A stretch of DNA of 64,000 nt from DATARH01 sp963734125 (GTDB lineage: Bacteria; Pseudomonadota; Alphaproteobacteria; ATCC43930; CGMCC-115725): NCBI GenBank assembly GCA_963734125.1, contig CAVTGB010000018.1, positions 68,011 to 132,010 on the forward strand, read 5' to 3'. Shown piece by piece: positions 8,426 to 16,572 of this stretch. A model generated the notes under the pieces. The model saw only the letters and a program-made list of their open reading frames with translations, did no database searches and had not been told where the DNA came from. The translations under genes and the position numbers were made by a program. Numbering within the stretch: the first letter of the stretch is position 1; every line of letters starts with the position of its first letter.

Positions 8426-9430
8426 TCACCCGCGGCTGCAGGCGCCGCCGCCGAGGACGCAGAATTTGGCGCAATGGGGATGGTTGAGCGCGACCTGCCC
8501 GAGCGCGCCTTCGAGGGTCGGACCGAGGTCGAAGCGCGGGTCGTAGGGGAGAAGCGTGCAGGCGATGACGCTCGGCCGCGCCGCCCCCTTGAACCGGACG
8601 ACCATGCGCGAGCCGGCGCACATGACGTCCGCGGGCGATTTGCCGAGGAGGCCCCAGCACGCCTCGGTGATCTCCGGCACATCGGCGGCGGGATCCATTT
8701 CCGGAAAGACGGTCAGCGCCAGCGGGTCAGCGGCGTCGATCGCCAGACCGAGCTCGAAAAAGAGGCCGGCGAAGCCGCGCCGGATCTCCGCTTCGCTCTC
8801 GCCCGACAGCCGCCGGCTCGCAACCGTGGGGGCAAAGCCGTTGGCGGCCAGCCACTGAAGTCCGTCGAGCGTCGGCTGCCAGCTGCGCCGGCCGCGCTCC
8901 GCCTCATGCACCCTACGCCCATAATGGTCGAGCGAGACGCGGATCTGGAGGGGCTCGCGATGGCGCTCGCGCAACGCCAAGAGAGCCGGCTTCATCTTGC
9001 CCATCGGCTTCATCGCATTAGTCAGGACCAGCGTGCGGAAGCCGCGCGCGAGCGCCGTCTCGAGCATCGCCGGCAATGCCGGGTTCATGAACGGCTCGCC
9101 GCCGGTGAACCCGATCAATTTGGTGCCAAGCCCGAGATCTTCGATCTCGTCGAGGTATTCTGCGATCTCGGCGGCGCTCAAGTAGACCAGGCGGTCATTT
9201 CTGGGCGAGGATTCGATATAGCAGTGCCGGCAGGTCAGGTTGCACAGCGTACCCGTATTGAACCACAGCGTATCCAATGATTTGAGCGCGACCTGAGCGC
9301 GCCGCTCGCCACTGGCGGTGAATAGCGGATCCCTAAACTTGCGCGGATCGAGCCGTGCGGCGGTTGCCGCGAGCGCCTCGGCCATGGCCGCTCTCCCGGT
9401 TGCGAACCGGCGATCATAATACGAGATCAT
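8426..9430 (-). CDS. Radical SAM protein with C-terminal cysteine cluster
   Basis: 334 residues. The CxxxCxxC cluster CNLTCRHC is at residues 63-70 and binds the SAM-cleaving 4Fe-4S centre. FTGGEPFMNP is the SAM-contacting GGE motif. The C-terminal third has Cys residues (MCAGSR, IACTLLPYD, HCAKFC, GGGAC) resembling a SPASM/Twitch auxiliary cluster. It is transcribed away from the URC operon, sharing an intergenic region of about 130 bases. The subfamily and substrate are not recognised; a link to uracil breakdown is inferred only from position. Confidence 0.8.
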   Translation of the reverse strand: MISYYDRRFATGRAAMAEALAATAARLDPRKFRDPLFTASGERRAQVALKSLDTLWFNTGTLCNLTCRHCYIESSPRNDRLVYLSAAEIAEYLDEIEDLGLGTKLIGFTGGEPFMNPALPAMLETALARGFRTLVLTNAMKPMGKMKPALLALRERHREPLQIRVSLDHYGRRVHEAERGRRSWQPTLDGLQWLAANGFAPTVASRRLSGESEAEIRRGFAGLFFELGLAIDAADPLALTVFPEMDPAADVPEITEACWGLLGKSPADVMCAGSRMVVRFKGAARPSVIACTLLPYDPRFDLGPTLEGALGQVALNHPHCAKFCVLGGGACSRG

Positions 9431-9565
9431 GCTTCTGTCGGTTTTGTCGCATCACACCGGCGTGAGCGACCGCGCGGCGCCGGCGCCCGGTTTGGCCCGC
9501 GACTTGCCGGGAGCTTCGGGCATCGATAGTCTGGCAGATTGGAGAAGTATTTTTTGCTGGATCAA

Positions 9566-10819
9566 ATGGCGCAAATCGTACCGCGGCACATTCGTTTGAC
9601 GTCGCACCCGGGGAATGCCGGCGTGGCGACAATCCCGTTGCGCTGGGGCGCGGCGAGCGCGCAGCAGCGCGGGCCCGTTGTTGCCAGTCCGGCTGAACCG
9701 CAGCAGCGTAACGCGATCGGCTCGCATAGCGGGTCCTATGCGATCTATCGCGCGCTCGCCGTGGCGACCGGGGCGCTCGCGGCCGATCATCGGCCTGATT
9801 TGACCGACACCGCGCCGGCGGCGCTGATCGGGCCGTGGCCGCAATGGGCCGACCCATTGAGGATCGTCTCGCTCGACCCCTATGGGCATCTCGTCGGCGA
9901 AGTGTTTGCGGGCGAGATCCGCGCCGGCGTCGATGCCCGCCCGACGATCGCGGTTACGACGGCGCGGATCGACCTGCCGGAAATCCGCCAGCGCATCGCC
10001 ACCGGCGACATCGTGCCGGACGGCCGGGTCGTGCTGGAGACCGGGGAAATTCGGGTGACCAAGGCGGCGATCGACCCGGTCTGGCACCTGCCCGGGATCG
10101 CCGCCCGGTTTGGCGTCGCCGAGCCGGAATTGCGCCGCACCCTGTTCGAGGAAACCGGCGGCATGTTCCCCGAATTGGTGACCCGGCCGGATATCGACGT
10201 CTTCCTGCCGCCGATCGGCGGCACGACGGTCTATCTGTTCGGCGATGTCGAACGGATCGGCAGACCGGAGACCGTGATTGCCTGCCGCGTCCATGACGAA
10301 TGCAACGGCTCGGACGTGTTCGGCTCCGACATCTGCACCTGCCGGCCTTATCTCGCGCATGGGGTCGAGGTCTGCGCGGCGACGGCGCAGGAGGGCGGGG
10401 TCGGCATCGTCGTCTACAATAGGAAGGAGGGCCGGGCCCTCGGCGAAGTCACCAAGTTCCTGGTGTATAACGCGCGCAAGCGGCAGGAGGGGGGCGACCG
10501 CGCCGACACCTATTTCCGGCGGACCGAATGCGTCGCCGGGGTGCAGGACATGCGGTTTCAGGAGCTGATGCCCGACGTCTTCCACTGGCTGGGCGTGCGC
10601 CGCATCGACCGCTGGGTGTCGATGTCGAACATGAAGCACGACGCGTTGCGCGCGCAGGGGATCGAGGTGGTGGAGCAGGTGGCGATCCCCGAACGGCTGG
10701 TCCCCGTCGACGCGCAGGTCGAGATGACGGCGAAGAAGGCGGCCGGTTATTTCGCGCCCGCCGGAGCGCCGAGCCGGGCCCAATTGCGCCGCACCAAAGG
10801 GCGCCGCCTCAACGCGTGA
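9566..10819 (+). CDS. URC1-type GTP cyclohydrolase II homologue
   Basis: 417 residues from ATG 9566. A TTG at 9554 has better spacing to a GGAGAAG ribosome binding site, so the true start may be four codons earlier. The C-terminal half is a GTP cyclohydrolase II domain with the zinc site CRVHDECNGSD...CTC and the loop YNRKEGRALGEVTKF. The long N-terminal extension (MAQIVPRHIRLTSHPG) and the two partners that follow identify it as the URC1 protein of the URC uracil-catabolic pathway, described in the yeast Lachancea kluyveri and found as URC1-URC4-UPRT clusters in bacteria, rather than riboflavin RibA. It overlaps the next gene by four bases (GTGA). Confidence 0.87.
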   Translation: MAQIVPRHIRLTSHPGNAGVATIPLRWGAASAQQRGPVVASPAEPQQRNAIGSHSGSYAIYRALAVATGALAADHRPDLTDTAPAALIGPWPQWADPLRIVSLDPYGHLVGEVFAGEIRAGVDARPTIAVTTARIDLPEIRQRIATGDIVPDGRVVLETGEIRVTKAAIDPVWHLPGIAARFGVAEPELRRTLFEETGGMFPELVTRPDIDVFLPPIGGTTVYLFGDVERIGRPETVIACRVHDECNGSDVFGSDICTCRPYLAHGVEVCAATAQEGGVGIVVYNRKEGRALGEVTKFLVYNARKRQEGGDRADTYFRRTECVAGVQDMRFQELMPDVFHWLGVRRIDRWVSMSNMKHDALRAQGIEVVEQVAIPERLVPVDAQVEMTAKKAAGYFAPAGAPSRAQLRRTKGRRLNA

Positions 10820-12033
10820 CTACGCTATCACCACGGCATCATTCCGGCGACGCCGATTACCTGCTGAGCGCGGCGGCGGTACGCGAGCGTTGCGGGCAGG
10901 TCCTCGCCGCGGCCGAGCGCGGGGAGACCCGGCATTTCCGCCTGGTGCCCGAACGGCTCGACGATGCGGTTGAGCGGGTGGTCGCGGTGACCCGCCGGCG
11001 CTTTCCCGATCTCGCGGTGCCGGTCCACAGCCGCTGGCGGCATTTTTCTGCGGGCGGCGTCGAGCGAGCCTCGCTCGTTGCGCCGGGCGCCGACCGGGCG
11101 GAGGCGGCGCGGGCGCGGCTCGATCTCGCGATCGTATCGGTTCTGCTCGATGCCGGCGCCGGTTCGGGCTGGGTTTATCGCGAAGCCGGGACTGGTCTCG
11201 TGCTGGGGCGGTCGGAGGGGCTGGCGGTTGCCAGCTTGCGCGCGATGGAGGCCGGGCTGTTCTCGGCCGATCGAGACCAGCCGTGGCGCGCAGATGCCGC
11301 CGCCCTCGCCGCGCTCTCGGCCGATGGGCTCGGCCGCGCCTTGCAGCACGGCCCGGACAATCGGCTGTCTGGGTTGGAAGGGAGGGCGCAGCTCTTGCGC
11401 CGGCTGGGTGAAGTCGCCCTAGCGCGGCCCGAGGTCTTTGGGGCACCGGCTCGGCTCGGCCATCTCTACGATTTCTGGCTGCCACGAAGCGCCGATCTGG
11501 CGGCCTCGGACATGCTCGGCCTCGTGCTCCGTGCGCTTGGGCCGATCTGGCCTGGCCGTCTCACGCTCGGCGGCGTGCCGCTTGGCGATTGCGGGCGGCA
11601 CGGCGCGGTTGCCGGCGACGGCCTCGTGCCGTTTCACAAGCTCAGCCAATGGCTCGTCTATTCGCTGATCGAGCCGCTTGCCGATGCCGGTTTCCGGGTC
11701 ACCGGCCTCGATCGCTTGACCGGCCTCGCCGAATATCGGAATGGCGGGCTGCTCCTCGATTGCGGCGCGATTGAAGCGCGTACCCCTGATCTGCTGCACC
11801 GCCCGCTCGATCCGTTTGGCGAGCCGGTCGTCGAATGGCGGGCGCTGACCGTTGCGCTCCTCGACCGCATGGCCGAGCGGGTCCGGCACCGGCTCGGCCG
11901 CAGCGCCAGCGAATTTCCGCTCGCCAAAATGCTCGAAGGCGGGAGCTGGGCCGCCGGCCGCGAAATCGCCTTGGAAAAGCGGCCGGGCGGCGGCGCACCA
12001 TTGACGATCGTCAGCGACGGAACCCTGTTCTGA
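10816..12033 (+). CDS. URC4/Urg3-like protein (DUF1688)
   Basis: 405 residues from a GTG that overlaps the URC1 stop. The match is by overall pattern: RRFPDLAVPVHSRWRHF, LDLAIVSVLLDAGAGSGWVY, FHKLSQWLVYSLIEPL, GLTGLAEYRNGGLL-type blocks, and a C-terminal end EKRPGGGAPLTIVSDGTLF. URC4 is essential for the URC uracil-degradation route in yeast, but its reaction has not been settled. Here it sits between the cyclohydrolase homologue and uracil phosphoribosyltransferase, the full three-gene set. Confidence 0.87.
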   Translation: MTTLSPRHHSGDADYLLSAAAVRERCGQVLAAAERGETRHFRLVPERLDDAVERVVAVTRRRFPDLAVPVHSRWRHFSAGGVERASLVAPGADRAEAARARLDLAIVSVLLDAGAGSGWVYREAGTGLVLGRSEGLAVASLRAMEAGLFSADRDQPWRADAAALAALSADGLGRALQHGPDNRLSGLEGRAQLLRRLGEVALARPEVFGAPARLGHLYDFWLPRSADLAASDMLGLVLRALGPIWPGRLTLGGVPLGDCGRHGAVAGDGLVPFHKLSQWLVYSLIEPLADAGFRVTGLDRLTGLAEYRNGGLLLDCGAIEARTPDLLHRPLDPFGEPVVEWRALTVALLDRMAERVRHRLGRSASEFPLAKMLEGGSWAAGREIALEKRPGGGAPLTIVSDGTLF

Positions 12034-12046
12034 AGGAAAGACGGCC

Positions 12047-12706
12047 ATGCCACAATCCGCCACCGCGCCTGGGCCGCCCGGGATCGTGACGATCGTCGAT
12101 CATCCGCTGGTGCGCCACAAGCTGTCGTTGATGCGGGCGCAGGACACCAGCACCTCGAAATTCCGCCAATTGATGCGCGAGATTTCGCTTTTGCTGGGGT
12201 ATGAGGCGACCCGCGACCTGGCCCTCGAAGAGACCGCTGTCGAGACCCCGCTCGAACGCACCCGCGCCCCGGTCCTCGCCGGCAAAAAGCTGTGTCTGGT
12301 ATCGATCCTGCGTGCCGGCAACGGCATCCTCGATGGCATGCTCGATCTGGTGCCGGCGGCGCGGGTCGGGCATATCGGGATCTACCGCGAGCCGCGCACC
12401 CTGCAAGCCATCGAATACTACCTGAAGCTGCCCGACGACCTGCCTGAGCGCGACGTCATCCTGCTCGACCCGATGCTCGCGACCGCCAATTCCGCGATAG
12501 CAGCGATCTCGAGGCTGGTCGAGGCGCGGGCACGGTCGATCAAGTTCGTCTGCCTGGTCGCCGCCCCGGAAGGCGTCGAAAAATTGCACCGGATCTTTCC
12601 CGGTGTCCCGATCATCACCGCTGCGGTCGACCGCTGCCTCAACGAGCACGGCTATATCCTGCCGGGCCTCGGCGACGCCGGCGACCGGCTGTTCGGCACA
12701 AAATGA
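12047..12706 (+). CDS. upp: Uracil phosphoribosyltransferase
   Basis: 219 residues, ATG 12047 preceded by GAAGGAAAG. It makes UMP from uracil and PRPP. The N-terminal HPLVRHKLSLMR, the SILRAGNGILDGM loop and the uracil-binding C-terminal GYILPGLGDAGDRLFGTK are all typical. The PRPP loop reads DPMLATANSA where most family members have DPMLATGGS. In this operon it would feed UMP into the URC route (URC6 function). Convergent with the sensor gene, 13 bases away. Confidence 0.92.
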   Translation: MPQSATAPGPPGIVTIVDHPLVRHKLSLMRAQDTSTSKFRQLMREISLLLGYEATRDLALEETAVETPLERTRAPVLAGKKLCLVSILRAGNGILDGMLDLVPAARVGHIGIYREPRTLQAIEYYLKLPDDLPERDVILLDPMLATANSAIAAISRLVEARARSIKFVCLVAAPEGVEKLHRIFPGVPIITAAVDRCLNEHGYILPGLGDAGDRLFGTK

Positions 12707-12719
12707 CCGATCGCCCAGA

Positions 12720-13226
12720 TCACTGCTTGGCGCTGCGCGGATGCAGCCACGGTGCCCGCCGTTCGCGCGCGATCTCGACGAATTTTTGGCGCTGCGCGGT
12801 CGACAGGATCGCCAGGAAATCGAGCGTCTGCGCGGTCGATTCGCGCTGAAACTGGCGCCACTTCTCGGAGGCTTGGTCAAACCGCTGGGTAATCTGCCCC
12901 AGATCGGCGCCGGGCTTGGCCATCTCGTCCCAGGTGCCGGCAATCAGCGGCCTGATCTCCTGGCGCATCGCCTTGCTGCGCGCCTGCATCGCGGCGACGT
13001 AGCGGTCGAATTGGATCCGCTGCTGTGCGCTGAGATCGAGGTCCGCGGCCATTTGCTGATAGCGCTGCTCGGCACTCTCCAACGCGACGGGTGGATGGAG
13101 GCGGGACCATGCCGCGCCGGCGATGAAGAAGACATTGAGCACCAATGAGATAACCAGTAGCCCCACGAAGAGCCGCCGGCGCGGCCACCCTGTCACCGCG
13201 GTCGGACCTGCGGTCGCCGTGCTCAC
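12720..13226 (-). CDS. Membrane-anchored periplasmic sensor, Spy/CpxP/CnrX-like
   Basis: 168 residues. One N-terminal membrane segment (LFVGLLVISLVLNVFFIAGA) is followed by an all-helical periplasmic domain with two LTxxQ-like motifs (LDLSAQQRIQFD and LSTAQRQKF). This matches the Metal_resist/periplasmic heavy-metal sensor family that includes CnrX. Few His or Met ligands are present, so metal sensing is uncertain. The GTG start overlaps the anti-sigma stop (GTGA), placing it third in a sigma, anti-sigma, sensor operon. Confidence 0.72.
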   Translation of the reverse strand: MSTATAGPTAVTGWPRRRLFVGLLVISLVLNVFFIAGAAWSRLHPPVALESAEQRYQQMAADLDLSAQQRIQFDRYVAAMQARSKAMRQEIRPLIAGTWDEMAKPGADLGQITQRFDQASEKWRQFQRESTAQTLDFLAILSTAQRQKFVEIARERRAPWLHPRSAKQ

Positions 13227-13771
13227 GTCTGCGCACCCCCCGTCAGGTCACGCACGGAGTCGGTTGCGGGGTCGAGCAACTCCTGCAGGAAGCCATTGTC
13301 GCCGGTTTGTTGGGTCTGGGCGAAAGAGCGCGAGGTATCGACGCCGAGCGTGAAGCCGAGCCAGCTGGCCACCGCCATCGCGGCAACGAGGCTCCCCCAG
13401 CCCGCCATGCCGTGCAGCGTCGGCCGGCTTCGATACCGCGGCGCGAAGGGGATGACGACGCCCTGTCGCGCCGCGGCGCCGTCAACCAGCGCACAGGCGC
13501 GCGCGATCGCGGGTTCGGGCATCGATTGCAGCCCCGCCGTCGACGCCGCGAGCCGGCGCGCCGCGGCGATGTCGCCAGCCGCAACCGGATCGGCGGCAAG
13601 CCAAGCGGCAACGCGCTCGCGATCGTCGGGGTCGAGACGCCCATCCGCGTAGCCGGCGAGGTCGAGAAAGCGCTCGGCCTCGTCCTCGGCGATGTCGGTG
13701 CTGCAGCTGGCCTGCCACAGCGCCGCGCCTGCGCCCGACGGTGGTACCTTCCCGATTTCGTCTCCACTCAT
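13223..13771 (-). CDS. Transmembrane anti-sigma factor-like protein
   Basis: 182 residues. The cytoplasmic N-terminal half has the pattern YADGRLDPDDRERVAAWLAADP typical of ECF anti-sigma factors. One membrane segment follows (GWGSLVAAMAVASWLGFTLGV, about residues 123-143), and a short periplasmic tail. No zinc HxxxCxxC motif is seen. It lies 74 bases after the sigma gene and overlaps the sensor gene, so it probably holds the sigma factor inactive until the sensor responds. Confidence 0.72.
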   Translation of the reverse strand: MSGDEIGKVPPSGAGAALWQASCSTDIAEDEAERFLDLAGYADGRLDPDDRERVAAWLAADPVAAGDIAAARRLAASTAGLQSMPEPAIARACALVDGAAARQGVVIPFAPRYRSRPTLHGMAGWGSLVAAMAVASWLGFTLGVDTSRSFAQTQQTGDNGFLQELLDPATDSVRDLTGGAQT

Positions 13772-13845
13772 TTAACGCACTTTCCTCACATCCGTTTTAC
13801 GACGTTAGCAGCGACATCATCCCCACAACCTAAAGGCTATCAATC

Positions 13846-14376
13846 TTACTGAAGATCGGCTTTGAAGTGAGCGCGCAACTTTACCATTGCCTTGTGATGC
13901 GCGCTGCGCACGGTTTGCGCGTCGATGCCGAGCGCGCGCGCGATCTCGGCGACGTCCATTTCCTGGTCGTACAGCATCGCCAGGATCTCGCGCTGGCGCG
14001 GCGACAACAGGGCCTCGGGCAATTTGAGCTTGCGCACCGGCTCGACGAAAGGCACCGCCAGCTGCGCCTCCGGCACCGCCTCGATCGGTACCGAATCCGG
14101 CCGGCGCCGGCGCATCGCATCACGCGCAGTGCTGCGCGCAACGATCGTCAGCCAGGTCGTCAACGCGGCGCGCGCCGGGTCATAGGTCCGCAGCAGGCGG
14201 AAATCATTCTTGCACAGCCGGACGAAGACCTCCTGCGTCAGATCCTCGATATCGCCCTGGACTGAGGCGATGCCGCGTACCGCGGCGACAACGAGGCCGC
14301 CATAGCGGCGAACAAACTCCCCCCAGGCTGCGCCCTCGCCGTTCAGCAGCGCGTCGGACAGAGCACCGTGTGCCAA
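13846..14376 (-). CDS. ECF-family RNA polymerase sigma factor
   Basis: 176 residues. Region 2 is visible as GDIEDLTQEVFVRLCKND...TWLTIVARSTARDAMRRRRPD and region 4 as LSPRQREILAMLYDQEMDVAEIARALGIDAQTVRSAHHKA, the helix-turn-helix that reads the -35 box. The start is TTG 14376, immediately after an in-frame stop. First gene of the sigma/anti-sigma/sensor operon; the layout resembles the CnrH-CnrY-CnrX type of envelope-stress or metal regulation. No autoregulatory promoter could be picked out by eye. Confidence 0.88.
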   Translation of the reverse strand: MAHGALSDALLNGEGAAWGEFVRRYGGLVVAAVRGIASVQGDIEDLTQEVFVRLCKNDFRLLRTYDPARAALTTWLTIVARSTARDAMRRRRPDSVPIEAVPEAQLAVPFVEPVRKLKLPEALLSPRQREILAMLYDQEMDVAEIARALGIDAQTVRSAHHKAMVKLRAHFKADLQ

Positions 14377-14414
14377 TCAGCCAGTCCCGCCGCCGGTGCG
14401 CCCACTGCGCATCG

Positions 14415-16028
14415 TCAGGTGAGGGCGGCAAAGAAATCATTGCCCTTGTCGTCGACCACGATAAAGGCGGGGAAATCGACCACCTCGATGCGCCAGATCG
14501 CCTCCATGCCGAGCTCGGGATATTCGAGGAGCTCGACCTTTTTGATGCAATCCTGGGCGAGGCGCGCGGCCGGCCCGCCGATCGAACCGAGATAGAAGCC
14601 GCCGTGTTTTTTGCAGGCTTCGCGGACTTCGGAGCCGCGATTGCCCTTGGCCAGCGTGATGAAGCTGCCGCCCGCCGCCATCAACGGATCGACATAGCTG
14701 TCCATCCTGCCCGCCGTGGTCGGTCCGAACGAGCCCGAGGCATAACCGGCCGGCGTCTTGGCCGGGCCAGCATAGTAGATCGGATGGTCCTTGACGTATT
14801 GCGGGAGCCCCTCGCCGCGCTCGAGCCGCTCCAGGAGCTTGGCATGGGCGATGTCGCGCGCGACGATCAGCGTGCCCGATAGGCTTAGGCGCGTCCGAAT
14901 CGGGTATTGCGACAGGGTGCGGCGGATCTCGGCCATCGGCCGCGCGAGGTCGATCTTCACGACGTCGCCCCCCAGCGACTTCTCATCGAGATCGGGCAGG
15001 TACTGCGCCGGATTGGCTTCGAGCTCCTCGAGAAAGACACCCTCGGCATCGATCTTGCCGAGGATCTGGCGGTCGGCCGAGCATGAGACGCCGATGCCGA
15101 TCGGGAGCGAGGCGCCATGGCGCGGCAGGCGGATCACCCGCACGTCGTGGCAGAAATACTTGCCGCCGAATTGCGCGCCGATGCCGAGGTTGCGGGTCAA
15201 TTCCAGGACCTCGGCTTCAAAATCGCGATCGCGGTAGGCCTGGCCGTATTTGTTGCCGGCGCTGGGCAGCGTGTCGAGATAGCGGCAGCTCGCCAGCTTC
15301 ACGGTCTTCAGGTTCATCTCGGCCGAGGTGCCGCCGATAACGATCGCCAGGTGATAGGGCGGGCAGGCCGCGGTGCCGAGCGTGCGGGCCTTCTCGTCGA
15401 TGAATTTGAGCAGCGATTTCGGGTTCAGTACCGCCTTGGTCTGCTGATAGAGAAAGCTCTTGTTGGCCGAGCCGCCGCCCTTGGCGATGAAGAGGAATTT
15501 GTATTCCTCGCCCGGTTCGGCATAGAGGTCGATCTGGGCCGGCAGATTGTCGCCGGTGTTGACCTCCTCGTACATCGACAGCGGCGCGACCTGGCTGTAC
15601 CGCAGATTGGTCTCGGTATAGGTGCGGCGGATCCCTTCGGACAGCGCCGCCGCATCGTCGGCGCCGGTCCACACCCGCTCGCCCTTTTTCCCCATGACGA
15701 TCGCGGTGCCGGTGTCCTGGCACATCGGCAACACCTTGCCGGCCGCGATATTGGCGTTCTTCAAGAGGTCGAAGGCGACGAAGCGATCGTTCCCTGAGGC
15801 CTCGGGGTCGTCGAGGATCGCGCGCAATTGCGCCAGATGGCCGGGGCGCAACAGGTGGGCGCTGTCGAGGAAGGCCTGGCGCGCGAGCAGCGTTAACGCC
15901 TCGGGCGCCACCTTGACGATGCGTTCGCCCTCGAAACGGGCGAGCGATACGTGGTCGCCGGTGAGCTTCCGGTAGGGCGTATTATCCTCGCCCAGCGAAA
16001 ACAGCTCGTGGAACGCAGCCTCGCTCAT
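14415..16028 (-). CDS. Class I (iron-sulfur) fumarate hydratase
   Basis: 537 residues from ATG 16028 (MSEAAFHELF), the normal length for single-chain class I fumarases (FumA/FumB type). It interconverts fumarate and malate in the citric acid cycle with a 4Fe-4S cluster. Blocks seen are LPMCQDTGTAIVMGKKG, GGGSANKSFLYQQTKAVLNP, FCHDVRVIRLPRHGAS, and the C-terminal beta domain GPTTAGRMDSYVDPLMAAGGS. An in-frame start further upstream adds a segment overlapping the intergenic repeat and is not used. Confidence 0.93.
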   Translation of the reverse strand: MSEAAFHELFSLGEDNTPYRKLTGDHVSLARFEGERIVKVAPEALTLLARQAFLDSAHLLRPGHLAQLRAILDDPEASGNDRFVAFDLLKNANIAAGKVLPMCQDTGTAIVMGKKGERVWTGADDAAALSEGIRRTYTETNLRYSQVAPLSMYEEVNTGDNLPAQIDLYAEPGEEYKFLFIAKGGGSANKSFLYQQTKAVLNPKSLLKFIDEKARTLGTAACPPYHLAIVIGGTSAEMNLKTVKLASCRYLDTLPSAGNKYGQAYRDRDFEAEVLELTRNLGIGAQFGGKYFCHDVRVIRLPRHGASLPIGIGVSCSADRQILGKIDAEGVFLEELEANPAQYLPDLDEKSLGGDVVKIDLARPMAEIRRTLSQYPIRTRLSLSGTLIVARDIAHAKLLERLERGEGLPQYVKDHPIYYAGPAKTPAGYASGSFGPTTAGRMDSYVDPLMAAGGSFITLAKGNRGSEVREACKKHGGFYLGSIGGPAARLAQDCIKKVELLEYPELGMEAIWRIEVVDFPAFIVVDDKGNDFFAALT

Positions 16029-16109
16029 GCCGGATTCTCCAACGAATGTCGGGAATGAATGTCGGGCGCAGAATCGTCCTTTCGCGGCCAGGGTCAAGCG
16101 CAGCTCTCA

Positions 16110-16196
16110 AACCGCGTTCCCGGCGAAGGCCGGGACCCATCATGCAGCATCACACCCGTGGACGAGTGGGTCCCGGCCTTCGCCGGGAACGCGGTT
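16110..16196. repeat. Perfect 30-base inverted repeat (REP-like hairpin)
   Basis: Arms 16110-16139 and 16167-16196 are exact reverse complements, separated by 27 bases. The core is the ccggcgaaggccggga type of palindrome common between genes in alphaproteobacteria. It lies between the fumarase start and the end of the next minus-strand gene. It could terminate transcription or be a mobile RAYT-type palindrome; no oligo-T run follows. Confidence 0.8.
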
Positions 16197-16209
16197 GATT
16201 TGATAGCTG

Positions 16210-16572
16210 CTACACCCCGAAGATCGCGCCGCGAACGTTGACCTCTTCGCCCGCGGCCGGGCCGGCAGCGGTCGGCGCGCTTGGTCCGACTGCCTCCTTG
16301 ATCGTGAAAGGGGTGTCGCGGATCTCCCAGTATCTGCCTTGGCCCCAGATCCCGACCCCGCCGCCCTTGCCGTCCTCGTAATAGCCGTCATGCAAATCGA
16401 CGACGGTCCAGCCGGCCGCGCGCAGCGCCGCCATCGCCTCTACCTCACCGACGCAAAAGAAATCGGTCTTGCCCGCCGCGTCGGCAACAATCGGCGGGGT
16501 AGCGCGGCTGAGCTTGACCTCTATGCCGGCCGCATCCGGTGGCGCGCCGGTGCGGCGGATGATGAACATCAT
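16210..16572 (-). CDS. Hypothetical protein
   Basis: 120 residues from ATG 16572 (a second ATG follows directly); the start overlaps the hydrolase stop (ATGA). The sequence shows no membrane segments. It begins MMFIIRRTGAPPDAAGIEVKL and has a Gly-rich stretch (YYEDGKGGGVGIWGQGRYWE). I do not recognise the family. It is the third gene of a tightly overlapping set with the alpha/beta hydrolase and the luciferase-like monooxygenase, so a shared pathway is likely. Confidence 0.6.
   Translation of the reverse strand: MMFIIRRTGAPPDAAGIEVKLSRATPPIVADAAGKTDFFCVGEVEAMAALRAAGWTVVDLHDGYYEDGKGGGVGIWGQGRYWEIRDTPFTIKEAVGPSAPTAAGPAAGEEVNVRGAIFGV

Noticed and set aside
9539..10819. RibA (riboflavin) as the identity of the cyclohydrolase
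   Set aside because: The long N-terminal extension and fixed partners URC4 and upp point to URC1; no other riboflavin gene is near.
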